NCBI GenBank assembly: GCA_024305745.1
Contig: JAHRBS010000002.1
Location: forward strand, 2,294,001-2,358,000
Length of the DNA stretch: 64,000 bases
Origin: Polyporus tsugae
Lineage: Eukaryota; Basidiomycota; Agaricomycetes; Polyporales; Polyporaceae
Direction: 5' to 3'
The translations under genes were made by a program, and so were the position numbers. The notes below the pieces were generated by a model. That model had not been told where the DNA came from. It searched no databases and was given only the letters and a program-made list of their open reading frames with translations. Each line of letters begins with the position of its first letter. The first letter of the stretch is position 1. This document shows positions 49,223 to 60,255 of the stretch, piece after piece.

Positions 49223-49501
49223 ATGCGTAACTTTTTCATTGTCACCTCCCGCCCACTTCGTGCACTCTTGGGGCACCTGTCGGTGAGTTCCAGCAAAAAC
49301 GATCGCGGACGAGGAAGATGCGCGAAAATGAACGCGCTTACGCAGAGGCGGAGGTCACGAATAGGAGCCCCGAGGTCGATTGCATGTCAGGGCGATGAGG
49401 ACGATGGCGTCGGCTGGTTCATCGTGGTGCCCGCATTGATGAAGCCTGCGCCTGTGGACATCAACATCAACGTGCCAATTCCTGCCATCCCGTGCGATTA
49501 G
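49223..49501 (+). CDS. paralogue of the small secreted peptide (71 aa), leader diverged
   Basis: Two predicted exons, 49223-49282 and 49346-49501, have a 63-bp intron (GTGAGT..CGCAG), close to the 61-bp intron of the other copy, and total 216 nt in frame. Residues 1-20 (MRNFFIVTSRPLRALLGHLS) are a poor signal peptide because of internal arginines. Exon 2 starts basic (RRRSRIGAPRSIAC) and then enters the conserved block GDEDDGVGWF, VVPALMKPAPVD, INVPIPAIPCD and stops at once (TAG 49499-49501), lacking the KKKY tail. Either this is a decaying copy with a damaged leader, or a variant precursor. It lies 65 bp behind UstY-2 in the same orientation, whereas on the left arm the intact peptide follows the broken UstYa. 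Confidence 0.6.
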   Translation: MRNFFIVTSRPLRALLGHLSVSSSKNDRGRGRCAKMNALTQRRRSRIGAPRSIACQGDEDDGVGWFIVVPALMKPAPVDININVPIPAIPCD

Positions 49502-50131
49502 CTCACGAAGACCCGCCAGAGAGATCAGCTTGTTCGAAAGGTATCATTACCTTCTGTGTCTTCCCAGATCCATCGACGATTGTTGACGGTGACAAGGCTG
49601 GTGTCATAGGGAATTCTTCGTCATGTCGGATGGGCGCCAGCGTGGGACAGTGTCCATGATGAGATACGTTTGAATTGTACACACGGATATGTAGTGTCTG
49701 CGATGTGACGCGGAAACGAGGGCCCGGGGCCCGCGGTATCTTGTGGCGTTGGATACTAACTGCCCATCTGACCTCGGAACAGTGCTTGCGTACAGGCACT
49801 GAAGCACACTAAGAAAGTAGAAATAAAATGCACGTCAGAAGCCGAGCACCCGCGGCCGAACAACGCCATGTCACCAGAGATCGTAAAGGCGGAAGGCACG
49901 ATAGACGGGTCCATGGCAGACTCACGGCTGCCGAGGTCAGCGGAAGATCGTCGGATGAAGATATCGGTGATTGTACAGCTTGAACATACCACAGAATTAA
50001 AACCTGCGTCCGAGCCAGCGGTTGCAAAGATGCATCTAGAGGATCCGGCTCATTTGACGTCGGAGGTAAGGCAACTGCCAAGACCATGCGGGCGGCCTAT
50101 GTGGTCGGCGTAGACCTTAAGTTATGCTTGG
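49502..50131. other. intergenic, no gene seen
   Basis: 630 bp between the peptide paralogue and the MITE. Frames on both strands lack motifs. Confidence 0.4.
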
Positions 50132-50622
50132 TATGGTGCGAGCCACTTAGTCACCGCTACTTTTGTACAAGGGCAACCCCTCCTCCAGATTTGCCGAAAT
50201 TTCCCAGATTTTTTGACCAATCGACTCCGTTTGAGGAGAGGAACAAATCTGTCAAGGCGTTTTTCGAAATTCGAAAACCTGATGGAGTTACAAATTTGGT
50301 CGGTCACCAAATTGGCCAGTGATGGGAATTACCTTCTATATATAGTGATGATTACTATATCCGGTACTGTAGACGCTGATCTATGGTGCCCGAGCGCCGC
50401 TCATGTTGTCTGCAGTGACACGAAGTGGGCTACAAACACACTCTCTGCGACCTCCACCAGTTTCAACAACCTCATTTTACATACATTCTCACTAGAAAGT
50501 GCCTGGTCGTCACCCAACAAGCACTCCCGAACGGGCGCCCCAAGGGCGCCTAAGTTAGGATGACCTCTAGGGCAAATTGGCCGCTGTACAAAAGTGGCGG
50601 CGTCTAAGTGGCTCGCACCATA
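50132..50622. mobile_element. MITE family A, copy 2 (491 bp)
   Basis: Same element as 24506-24996 and the same length. Ends are TATGGTGCGAGCCACTTAG and its inverted complement; the inner repeat reaches TCACCGCTACTTTTGTACA on the left, TGTACAAAAGTGGCGGCG on the right. The 5' two-fifths is nearly identical to copy 1; the middle is more diverged. No coding capacity. Confidence 0.87.
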
Positions 50623-50852
50623 GGAGATGCTTCGAAGAGGGTCGTGATGGACGGAAGTAAGTATGCAGAGCTTCGCATTCGGCGAGGGTTCGGCGCCGAG
50701 GCGCCCAAGAGGGATCGCGAGGCTCGAGCGCTAGTGCTGATGAATCGGAGATGACCTCGGCGACGATGCGGCTGCGAAGGTTACTAACGCTCGCATTCAT
50801 TCCTTCCATTCCAGCTCTTCGAAGTCATGCACACGGCTACAGTTCAACCACA

Positions 50853-51309
50853 TACAGATGAAACCCTCTTAACCCATACCCCTCGGTATAGCCCATAATG
50901 TATGGGTTTTCGGGGGTTATGGGCTACCTAAGTATTGACGCCCTATTGACGCGCAGGAAAACTGCGGGCCGCCGGCGCCAGTCGGGCGCTGTACATGGGC
51001 AGTGCCGCAGTGGGCAGCATGCCGGGCATACTCGACTCCCTTGACCGTCGGTAACACATTCATAAAAACACCTACGGTATCCATGGTGGAATTTGTATCG
51101 AAAAGTACCAGCTGATGGCTCTTCAACTGGGCGCCTCCCCATACATTATGGGGTTTGCAGGCCCCACGGAGGTATGGCTTATAGGGTATGGGGGGATTAT
51201 GGCTTATGTGGGCGCTTCCCCCCTATACCAACTCGGTGAACTCGAAATCCTATGGGATATCGGAGTTTATGGGTTATAAGGGGTATGGGTTAAGAGGGTT
51301 TCATCTGTA
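50853..51309. mobile_element. MITE family B (457 bp, long perfect TIR)
   Basis: Terminal inverted repeats of about 30 bp match perfectly: left starts ACAGATGAAACCCTCTTAAC and continues CCATACCCC, right is its exact complement. TA on both sides fits a TA target duplication. The interior is full of short ATGGGTT/ATGGCTTAT-type units in both orientations and codes for nothing. It lies upstream of MFS-3. Confidence 0.85.
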
Positions 51310-51604
51310 TCATGATGAGAAGAAGCTCACGTCCGCCTCTTCTCTGACCGGGCTATGGAGCGCTCATCCTGTGTCCAGTGCGGCACCTCGCGCCCATGGT
51401 GCTTCGAAAGAACCATGATATGTGACGGACGATGCAACGTGTTTCCTCGCAGGAAGTCATCCGGGGAATAGTTAGTATCCCGACACATGCTATCCTCGGT
51501 CTTCCTGCGGGGACAGAGACGTAGGTTCCCAGTTCTCGTGTTCAGCTACCTTTCCGCCCGCTTTCCCACCCACTCACTGTCTTTCTCCGTCTCTCGTCTC
51601 AGTC

Positions 51605-53779
51605 ATGGCACAATCCACCAGCGAAATACCCGTCCTCGAACGAGGTCCCAAGGACGAAGCGGGCTCTCCTCCAAAAACCGCCTCCTTCTGGCTTTCCTTG
51701 CTCGCAATCACCATCGCCACCTTTCTCGCCGCACTCGATACCGTAGGTAGCCCCATTTGAGCTCTTTCCAGGCCTGCCGCAGTCTAGAATGTTCACTGAA
51801 TACTCCCTCGCAGAGCGCAGTGTCGACGGCCCTGCCGACGATCGTCAACCACTTCCAAGGCCAACAGTTCGTATGGATCGGCTCAGCCTACACCCTCGCT
51901 GGTGTCGCGTTCCTCCCGCTCTCAGGACACTTTGCGAATCTATTTGGACGCAGGCCGGTTCTGCTCATCGGCCTCGCCCTCTTCGCAGTCGGAAGCGCCC
52001 TGTGCGGTGCGGCCACCAGCATGGCCATGCTCATTGGCGGGCGGAGTGAGTACTACTACTCGTCTCTTTGTGCGCAGCGGGCAGAATGCTGACAGACACA
52101 TGTTCGCGGATGCAGCCGTGCAGGGACTGGGGTCTGGGGTGATCCTGGCACTGACGGAGATCATCCTTGCGGACCTCGTTCCGCTGAGTGAGCGCGGTGC
52201 GTACCAGGGAGCGATCGGGCTCATCTGGTCTATTGCGTCCATCATCGGTCCCCTCGTGGTATGTCCCAGCTCGCAATCGTGCTTTCTGCGCTCCTCGTGG
52301 AGACTGACTGAGTGGATGCTAGGGCGGTGCGTTCGCGGCGCGGCAGGACTGGACATGGCGCGGACTGTTCTGTGAGTACCGCTACCGCGCTGAGAGCCTG
52401 AGACGAAGGGGGCACTGAATGCAAGCGATGGACAGACTTGAACCTGCCTCTGACCGGCATCTCGATGGTGCTCTGCGTGCTCTTCCTCAACCTGAAGACA
52501 CCGCACGCGCCCCTCTCGGAACGTCTGTCGCGGATCGACTGGATGTAAGCCCTACGCGTCCGTCATTCTTCCTGCCAGTGCGCAGTTCTGATTTACTCTG
52601 ATTGTCAGCGGGAACGTTCTCGTGATGGGCAGCACCACGTCTGCACTGCTGGGGCTGACGTGGGGTGGCATCCAGTTCCCGTGGACCTCGGCACAGGTCC
52701 TCGCGCCGCTCATCATCGGTTTCGTCGGGCTGTTTGCGTGGGTGGTGTACGAGATATACGTCCCCGTTGAGCCGACGATCCCGTTCCGCCTGCTCACGAA
52801 CCGGACGTCGCTGAGCGGGTACATCGGGACAGGCCTGCACGGCTTCATCATCTCGGCTGCGCTGTGTAAGTGATGCCGGTTGTCAGTGTGTGCATTCCAG
52901 ATCACGTACTATGCTGACGAGATGGGCTGCAGTCTACCTGCCGGTGTACTTCCAGGCGTGCAAGGACTCGTCGCCGGTCGGGAGCGGGGTGAACATCCTG
53001 GCGTACAGCCTGTCGATCGCGCCGTTTGCGATGGTGGCCGGGGGCACGGCGACGGCGATGAACAAGTACAAGCCGCAGAACGTGATTGCGTGGGCGTGCA
53101 TCACGATCGGGATGGGTCTGCAGAGCACGCTTGGTGCGGACAGCGCGACGCGGAACTGGATTGGGTTCCAGATTGTTGCTGGGATCGGGTTCGGAATGCT
53201 GGTATGTGTCTGGCGGCCGGCTTTGTCGTGGTCTGGGTGCTGACCTGTGGCCGCGTTTGCGTTTGTGTGCTCAGTTCACGGCGACGACATTCCCGATCCT
53301 GGCTCCTCTGCCTGTGGAGCTGAATGCGAGCGCGCTGGCGTTCTTCATCTTCATCCGGACATTCTTCCAGGTTCGTCTCCCTTCTGTCCATCTACAGTCT
53401 GCATGTGAGCCCTCTGACGCGGTCTTTCCAGGCGTGGGGCATCACGGTCGGTGCGACGGTGTTGCAGAACCAGCTGCGGTCTCGTCTTCCAGAGGCATTC
53501 CTGACCAGTCTACCGCAGGGAGTGGAGATTTCGTACGCGGCGATCCCCCAGATCAAGGGCCTGGCGAAGCCGATGAAAGGGGAGGTTCGGGCTGCATTCG
53601 CGTTGTCGCTGGACGTGCTGTGGGAGGTGATGATTGGGATTGGTGGATTGGGCTTTCTGAGCGCGTGGTTGATGAGGGAGGTCGGTCTGCAGCAGATCAA
53701 GGATGAGAACTGGGGCCTGAATGACAAGGAGGCGTTACCACCCCGAGATGTTGGTGCGTCTGTCGAGAAGGCGGCTTAG
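51605..53779 (+). CDS. MFS exporter, DHA2 type (MFS-3), full-length right arm copy
   Basis: Plasma-membrane exporter with 14 expected helices. ATG 51605 (MAQSTSEIPVLERGPKDEAG). Blocks in order: helix 1 WLSLLAITIATFLAALDT, STALPTIVNHFQGQQFVWIG, motif A FANLFGRRPVLLIG, AVQGLGSGVILALTEIILAD, LSERGAYQGAIGLIWS, SIIGPLVGGAFAARQDW, NLPLTGISMVLCVLFLNL, GSTTSALLGLTWGGIQFPWT, TNRTSLSGYIGTGLHGF, YYLPVYFQACKDSSPVGSG, FTATTFPILAPLPVELNASA, WGITVGATVLQNQLRSRLP, final helix VMIGIGGLGFLSAWLMREVG. TAG 53777-53779. About nine short introns, no lesion. Its 5' and 3' parts are nearly identical to the deleted inverted copy at 39029-39981, and a decayed third piece lies at 56990-57275. Likely exports the product of the locus. 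Confidence 0.94.
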
Positions 53780-55382
53780 TCGCCTCTTGGTCTCCGTTCC
53801 GTTACCTCACAGAACTCTTGGGCTGTTCTGTACCCGCACGTCTTGAGTAACTCCATTCCCTAGTCTTCATATTCTGTACGCGTTTGCGGCCTTGATTTCC
53901 ATCCTAGCTGTGAATGTGAATCACGTATCGCTATCACAACCATTGAAGACAACCATTCAATACGTCACCCTAGGAAGAAGAAGGGGGTCTCATCGTGCTA
54001 CCACTGCTACCGTAGTCTTCCCGATGTCAAGTACCCCCTTTCCATGCATTACTTCGTCCCCTTGTCGGCACCTACGCTTGCTCCTTTTCTGCGGCGTTCC
54101 CACCGCCTTCCAATATTCCAATGATTTCCAACTCAAACGGGCAGTACGCATCTGCAGGCTGTTTGTCAAACTTCGCAATACTACATCCTCCTCCCGGTCC
54201 GTTGGCCGAGAGGGAAATTCACGCCCCCCTTCCTACGAGTACCCGACTTCTCTCGATCGGTATCCGAAATGTAGGCTGCCAATGTGTGCCTCTCCGGAGT
54301 GTTTCCAACTTGTCATAGATGTGCGCTGCCAAATCCAGTCAATTCAAATCAGCGGGGATTATAAATGAAAGGAGTCTAACGTCGCGTTGCGGGATAGAAC
54401 AGGCGCCGCCATTGGGCGCGCCATCCGTATACTAGGGACACACCTGCGACAAAACCACATTTATGTTCGAGTTTAGTAGAGCCCCTTCCAGGGGAGATCA
54501 ACCGAAGACTCTTGCAGCATATGGTGGCGAGTCAGTCTGTACACCGTACCCCGATTCCGGATCCATGATGGACAGGGCCGGATGGGAGCTCTGGTCAAAG
54601 AAGCCCTAATGTTCAAGTCCAGTCGATACGGCACATTCAAGGCATGGGCGTAACCACGCATGGGTAAGTAGCCATGGAGCCGCAGCGCAGCCGCCACACA
54701 CGTGAGAGAAAGCTACTGATTTTGGACAGATTCTCCCATACCACGATGATGGGCCAGCCGCCGGCGGGAACTTCAACACGGTCACCTCTGCGCATGCTCC
54801 ATAGCACGGCAGTCGGTTCAATATTCTCCGTTCTCCGTTCTCTGCTCCCACGCAATCGAAACCTCCCACTGGCCAACCACTGGCACAACTGGCCTAGTAT
54901 ACTTCATACGGGACGGCCCGTCATCTGTCGCGCTGCTCGGTTCAGAGTGAGTATCCGATTTCCTGCCCCAATCTGTACACGCCAATTCAACCCAGGCCGG
55001 CACCAGTCTCCGCCGGTGGAGATCATCTTGCCGCATCTTTCCAGTTCCCGGCGTTCAGGATTCAGGGCCACACCGCCCACACGATGGGATTCCGATCGCA
55101 ACTCGGAAAGCATCTTCACAGCCGGGCCAAGGTCGAACTAGAAGGGAACCGGACCTATGTCCGTTATCCTGTGATGAGGCTGTGACATCGACGCTCAAGA
55201 AGACAGGTACGCCAAACCTCAGCGTCATTTAGCGTGACTTCTCCGACGTAAGGGGGACACACAGATGCAACCGTCCCAGGACCCTCGCTGGACACGGGAT
55301 ACTTATCGAAAGTTAGGAGTAGCTATAAATCTTCCACCGCTCCGTACAATTCCCTGCACTGCCAGCTGCTCCCCTCGCCGGT
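53780..55382. other. 1.6 kb intergenic, no gene seen
   Basis: Between MFS-3 and 7TM-B. Frames at 53892-54368 and 54674-55141 (+) have no motif or splice partners. No repeat ends seen. Confidence 0.4.
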
Positions 55383-56620
55383 ATGTCGCAATCTGCAGCC
55401 CTCACAAACGCGCGATTCAGCTATGCTGCCTCGGTGGTCGCTGGAGTTACGTATGGTGAGCCTTTGCTTGGTCACTTCTCGTGACAAAATGCAACTTCTC
55501 TGACATCGGAAACAGGTGCATACGCCGTCCTCGCGGCCATCTGCATACACTTCCTCCTCAAGCGTCGGTCAAGCACCCTGTCTCACCGCATTATCCTCGC
55601 GTACACCGTAGTTATGTTCGTAATCACGACCATCTACTATACTGCAGGATGCGTTTGGGCCGAGGTGGAGTTTGTCGAGAGCACCATGAACATCGGGCAG
55701 TATGATATACAGACCGACTCCAGGATCTCCGTCCTCAAAAACACGGCATATGTGATCAACATCTTCCTCGCTGACAGTCTCCTTGTGAGTCACCAGTCCA
55801 TATTTCGGTGCCCATTTACCAACTCGAAGTATAGATTTATCGCGTGTTAATTGTGTGGGGAGGACTCATCCCCATCATTGTGCTCCCCGGCATCATGTGG
55901 TGTGGTACAATTGGTATGGCATATGCGTTGCGTATGAGGATTGTGCTGATGGTTCATCATACAGCGACCGGCATCGGTTTACTATGGAGCTCTTCACGAC
56001 CGGCCGCCAGTCTGGTACAAAGCGAGATCATCAACTGGCAAACCTCCTTCTATTCCTGCACAGTATCGCACAACATCATGTGCACTATCTTGATTGCTAG
56101 TCGACTATTGTACTACCACCACAGGGCCCGCAAGATCAGAGCCTCCGAGACCTCCCCGTATTCCTCCATGATCGCGATTGTCGTGGAGTCAGCCGCGTTG
56201 TACTCCGTGTGCGGGATAATCTACATTCCTTTGGTCGTGAAGTTGCTCCCCGCACAATTTCCAGTCACTGCTCTTATCGCTTCGCTCACGGTGCGTGTCC
56301 CACCCAGTATCGGGTGTCCTGATATGTGTCTGATGTTTAATACGCAGCCCATCACGCCGAGCCTCATTATCCTGCGAATTGCCCTCGGTACTGCGGCGAC
56401 ATCGAAGTCGGAAGATAGGACCACTATTGCCTTCAACCTTTCAGCTGTTCGCGTGCAGAAAGCCCAGGATCACTCGCAGTTCTCGGGCACCACGGCCGCG
56501 AATCAGTCTTTCGGTACATCGCGGACTTCCATTCCGCTGTCTGGTGGCGACGGTGTTTGGCCAACCGAGGTCAAGTCTCCACAGCTTCGCTCTGTGACGG
56601 ATGGGGATTCTCTTGTGTAG
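55383..56620 (+). CDS. 7TM integral membrane protein (7TM-B)
   Basis: Paralogue of 7TM-A. ATG 55383 opens MSQSAALTNARFSYAASVVA, spliced (GTGAGC..AACAG) to GAYAVLAAICIHFLLKRRSS. Then VVMFVITTIYYTAGCVWAEV, FVESTMNIGQYDIQTDSRIS, VINIFLADSLL, IYRVLIVWGGLIPIIVLPGI, HTATGIGLLWSSSRPAASL, HNIMCTILIASRLLYYHHRA and VVESAALYSVCGIIYIPLVV, and after one more intron PITPSLIILRIALGTAATS with a Ser/Thr-rich tail ending DGDSLV and TAG 56618-56620. Shared landmarks with 7TM-A are the exon 1 length, FVEST, ATGIGLL and ESAALY. Function unknown. Intact. Confidence 0.83.
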
Positions 56621-56989
56621 TTGTTGTCTGTGCAGGGACTTTCGTAGTATTTAAGCACCCAGTGTATGTATTGGTTGATATTTGGACACCGAGGCTCTCG
56701 CAGCAGAAATGTAACAGATACCCAGTTAACTTTGCCGCAATCTCCGCCTGTGTCGCACACGTGTGGCTACAAGATGAGAGCAGGGACTGAACGTTGAAAC
56801 TTAAAGCACCACAACAAGTTAGCGTAGCAGACGTGGGGGTGACTCTGGTGGATGCTTCGCGAAGCGAAGGAACTTGGGCCCTTTGGGCGGGATGGATGGT
56901 GACGACATGCTGTCCGAGACGTTATAAGTGTGGGTTTATCGGATGCGAGACCAGGGTCCACGGTCACCATCCTTCATGTAGTGCTACAC

Positions 56990-57275
56990 GCGTACACGGG
57001 GTCTGCAATGCTGCGCAGGTCCGCATGAGTATACCCACTGGAACTGGCTACCAAATACGAGTGCTCTGGCACTCTCTCTCGTTATCCGGACCACGTTCGT
57101 CTTTCTCTGTCTGCAGTCTATATACATATATGCGTGCAAATCGTCTGGTGTGGTCCTTTCAGGCGGGGAGCATCCCCGTTGGTGCGACAGTTTTACAGAC
57201 CCATCTCTGGTCCCGTCCCCTCGACACGTCCCTCGCGTATCTACTGCAGGGTATGTACACTTCGTATTACGCCCA
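56990..57275 (+). pseudogene. decayed exon relic of an MFS-3-like gene
   Basis: The frame with FQAGSIPVGATVLQTHLWSR and LAYLLQGMYTSYYA (57157-57275) aligns with the MFS-3 segment encoding FFQAWGITVGATVLQNQLRS onward. The preceding 57058-57118 follows the MFS-3 exon end and intron (ATCCGGAC, CTGTCTGCAG). I estimate two-thirds identity by eye, far below the two main copies, so it is older. No other part of the gene was found nearby. Confidence 0.65.
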
Positions 57276-57603
57276 TGGACACCCAGTACTCAGTACTCGA
57301 GGAGGAACCTTGGGTAATCATTCGTCGAGTTGTCAGCGTATATGTTGTGCAATGCATAGCGTGTAGTGTGCATAGTCAAGCAATCGATCGAACGGCACAA
57401 CCACAGTGCAAACACGAGGGCACGCCATACATATATACATACAGAACATGTCAAAGCGTTCAGAGAAAAGCGAAAAGGACAGTAATCGGGAGAGACAGCC
57501 GACATACGGAATAACGAACAGCCCAAGACAATTCCGCTGGTCCCATGCTCCGTCTCACGAAGCCGTTTCGCAGTCCGCCGCCAAGAGTGACGGCCGCGCC
57601 AGC

Positions 57604-60255
57604 CTAGACCGGGTTATTCATAACAGAGACGATGTTCAGCTTGGACAAGGTCGCGGTATCGCTGCCCTCCGAGTCTGTCTTCTCCTTCTCGGCAGCAGCA
57701 GCAGCAGCAGCAGCTTCCTGGGCCTTCTTCGCGGCAGCGGCAGCCTGCACCCGCATCTTGGCCACAATCGCGCCTGCTTCCTTGGCCATCGCCGATCGGG
57801 CACGGAGAGTGGGCCCCCACCGCAGGAACGCGACGGGGATGGGGATAAGGAGGAGAGAAATGAAGCCAAAGACGGACACTGGAGGTACGTCAGTCAGTCG
57901 GTCGTACAGAACGAAAGAATCGGGCCCGGGAAACCACCCACCGCCCCAGTCGGTGCCCAAGTTGTCGGTGATGGAGTGGGCGACAATCGGGAAGAACGAT
58001 CCAATCATGCAGCGCGCGAAGGTGTTACATGCGCCGGAGCTAGATGCGTAGATGGTGTACGTCTGGGAAGTGCTGAGGTGAGGCATTAGTAGGGGGACTG
58101 CGGCAGCGCAGCGAAGGAGACTTACTAAGTCAGGAAGGTGAAGAACTGCGGACGGGTCAGTAGGTGCTGGCGGGGATGAGATATAGATATATGCTCACGA
58201 TCGTGATAGTCGAAAACCCGAAGGGAAAGCCAGCAAGGACGGGGGCGATCCAGTGCACGTTGCTAGTGCTCGTCCTAACAAAAGTTTCAGCACGATTCGA
58301 TGACGAGCGCATCAAGGGACACTGACCATGCGAACCAGAAGAGTGATACCGGCATTAACAGGCTGCAGTACAGCAGTTAGATTACGCACGCTGACACGGA
58401 GAACATGTACATTACCAGGCAAAGAGCGCAAGCTTCAGACGCATCTCCGGCGCATCCTTGGGTGTCTCACGAGGGACGATGAAGTTTGGCACGGGAAACG
58501 CCTGGAAGAACCGCACGAGTGGAACATAGAACGCGGCCGCGGGCACGGTTCCGAGGGCGACGGCAATGAATGGAAGACCTGTGAGCTCGAAACGGAACCG
58601 ATGCTGCGGAAAACATTAGATGACGAATACAGCGACAGCGACGAGGGGTGCACAAGTACCTGCTGAAAGAAAACTATGGGGTATATTTCAAAGAAGAAGC
58701 TAGTCATATAATCTCAGCCTTATCGGGGGAGGCAAGGGGACTTAATCACTCACTAAACAATGCCATATGCCAATGAGGTCCAGATCGCTGCGCCCTGAAT
58801 GATGGGTTCGGTGAAAAACATCTCTGTAGCATACGGCAGAGTGTCAGTTACTTGTTGCATTGGCGGATAAAACGTTCACATACTTGCCGGGCGGCCAAAA
58901 TGAATGCGCATCAACTCCGCGTTACTCTGATGCTTGAGTTCGTGTGCCGCGCATGCATTGGGTCGACCTTGGCTTCGCAGCTTCTTCGAACGCGCAGCGA
59001 GGATGGTAGGCCCGTGAGTCTCGGGAAGGAGGAACACCAGGGGCCAGACGGCAATCGTGAAAAAGAAGAAGACCCGAAGAGCCCACAATCTATCCAGCAC
59101 ACCGTGGTAAGTAGGCGAAGAGGGTTGTTCTCATAGACTTACTGTGGTCCGGCGTTGGCAGCGATGAAAAAACCAATGACCAGTGCAATGCACGGGCCGG
59201 ATAGGATGCATACCGCGCTGGGAGCGTCGGGGTCAGTTTGGGAGTCAGGAAAGGCGAATATCTCCCGATGACGTACTACCACGAGATAGCTGTGGACGAC
59301 AACGTGGTCAGCGGATGTGGGGACGAGATCACTAATAGCACGGAATGTACCTATTGCTTGTGCCTGCATATCAACTATGTTGTACATACTGTCGTAGCCG
59401 ATATGAGAGAGTGCCAGACAAAGAGAAATACTCAGACTTACTCAGACATAATACCGCCTCCACTGAAACGAACATGAGCCGCAGAACAGATGGTTTCAAC
59501 TGGAGATGGCTTACTTGTTCAAGGCACACGCCGCCGCAGCTCCTGTAAGAAAGCGGACTACGAAAGGCTGAGCAATTGGAAATACCTCGAAAAGACTTGC
59601 ACGTACATACGATAATGACGGCCAGGTTGTCGACGAAAGAGTCAATGGCACTCATGGCTGCCAGAGATGTGTTAAGAACTTGTCAAATGGACAAAAGACG
59701 AGGACTTACCGATGAGCAATGGCCAGGACACCATGTAAGGCAATTTCCGGCCATATACTTCACTCATCGGTCCTACAAAGAGACCTCAGATGACGGGGAT
59801 GAGAAGTAAAAAAGGACCACTGACCCCCTACATGCAGACACAGCGATTAGAATTAGCTCGACGGGACCGTGCGCGAAATAACTCACAGAGAAGAGGCCCG
59901 AATGAGAACCCTAGAACGTACACAGTCAGTCCAGTACTTGACAAATCTGGACTGGCGTTATATCTTGCTCGGATCTGCAGCTCTGTCGTCGCCTTCAGGA
60001 AGACAGTGGACCGTCAGCGAGCTGGGCGCAGAATGCTGGATGAGATGCTGACATATATTGACGATCCAAAGCAGCTGAGAAAGATACGGTCATTTCTGGA
60101 CGGAATGCAAGATATCGTGGCGTGACTCACGAGCAGAATGCCAGAGCGCAAACGTAGGCCACTACAATCCGCTTTCGCCACCGAGACCAGTTCTTGGGAT
60201 CGTCTGGATCAGTCTTGGAGAAGACGACGAGGTCTGGGGCATTGCTTTGAGACAT
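57604..60255 (-). CDS. MFS exporter, DHA1 drug:H+ antiporter type (MFS-4)
   Basis: Twelve-helix multidrug transporter. ATG 60255 gives the hallmark N-terminus MSQSNAPDLVVFSKTDPDDP then KNWS. Following exons on the - strand: PMSEVYGRKLPYMVSWPLLI (59770), FLTGAAAACALN (59540), GP-rich motif C region SGPCIALVIGFFIAANAGP (about 59170), VFFFFTIAVWPLVFLLPETH and GPTILAARSKKLRSQG (59060-58990), HFGRP (58890), ELTGLPFIAVALGTVPAAAF (58570), WIAPVLAGFPFGFSTITI (58230), and the last helices with IVAHSITDNLG and FGFISLLLIPIPVAFLRWGP. The C-terminal tail is unusual: an Ala/Lys/Glu run encoded by AGC/GCA repeats (57700-57720), probably coiled coil, ending SVMNNPV at TAG 57604. Intact as far as seen. Substrate unknown. 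Confidence 0.87.

Noticed and set aside
51940..52506. 188-codon - strand frame
   Set aside because: Antisense of MFS-3 exons.
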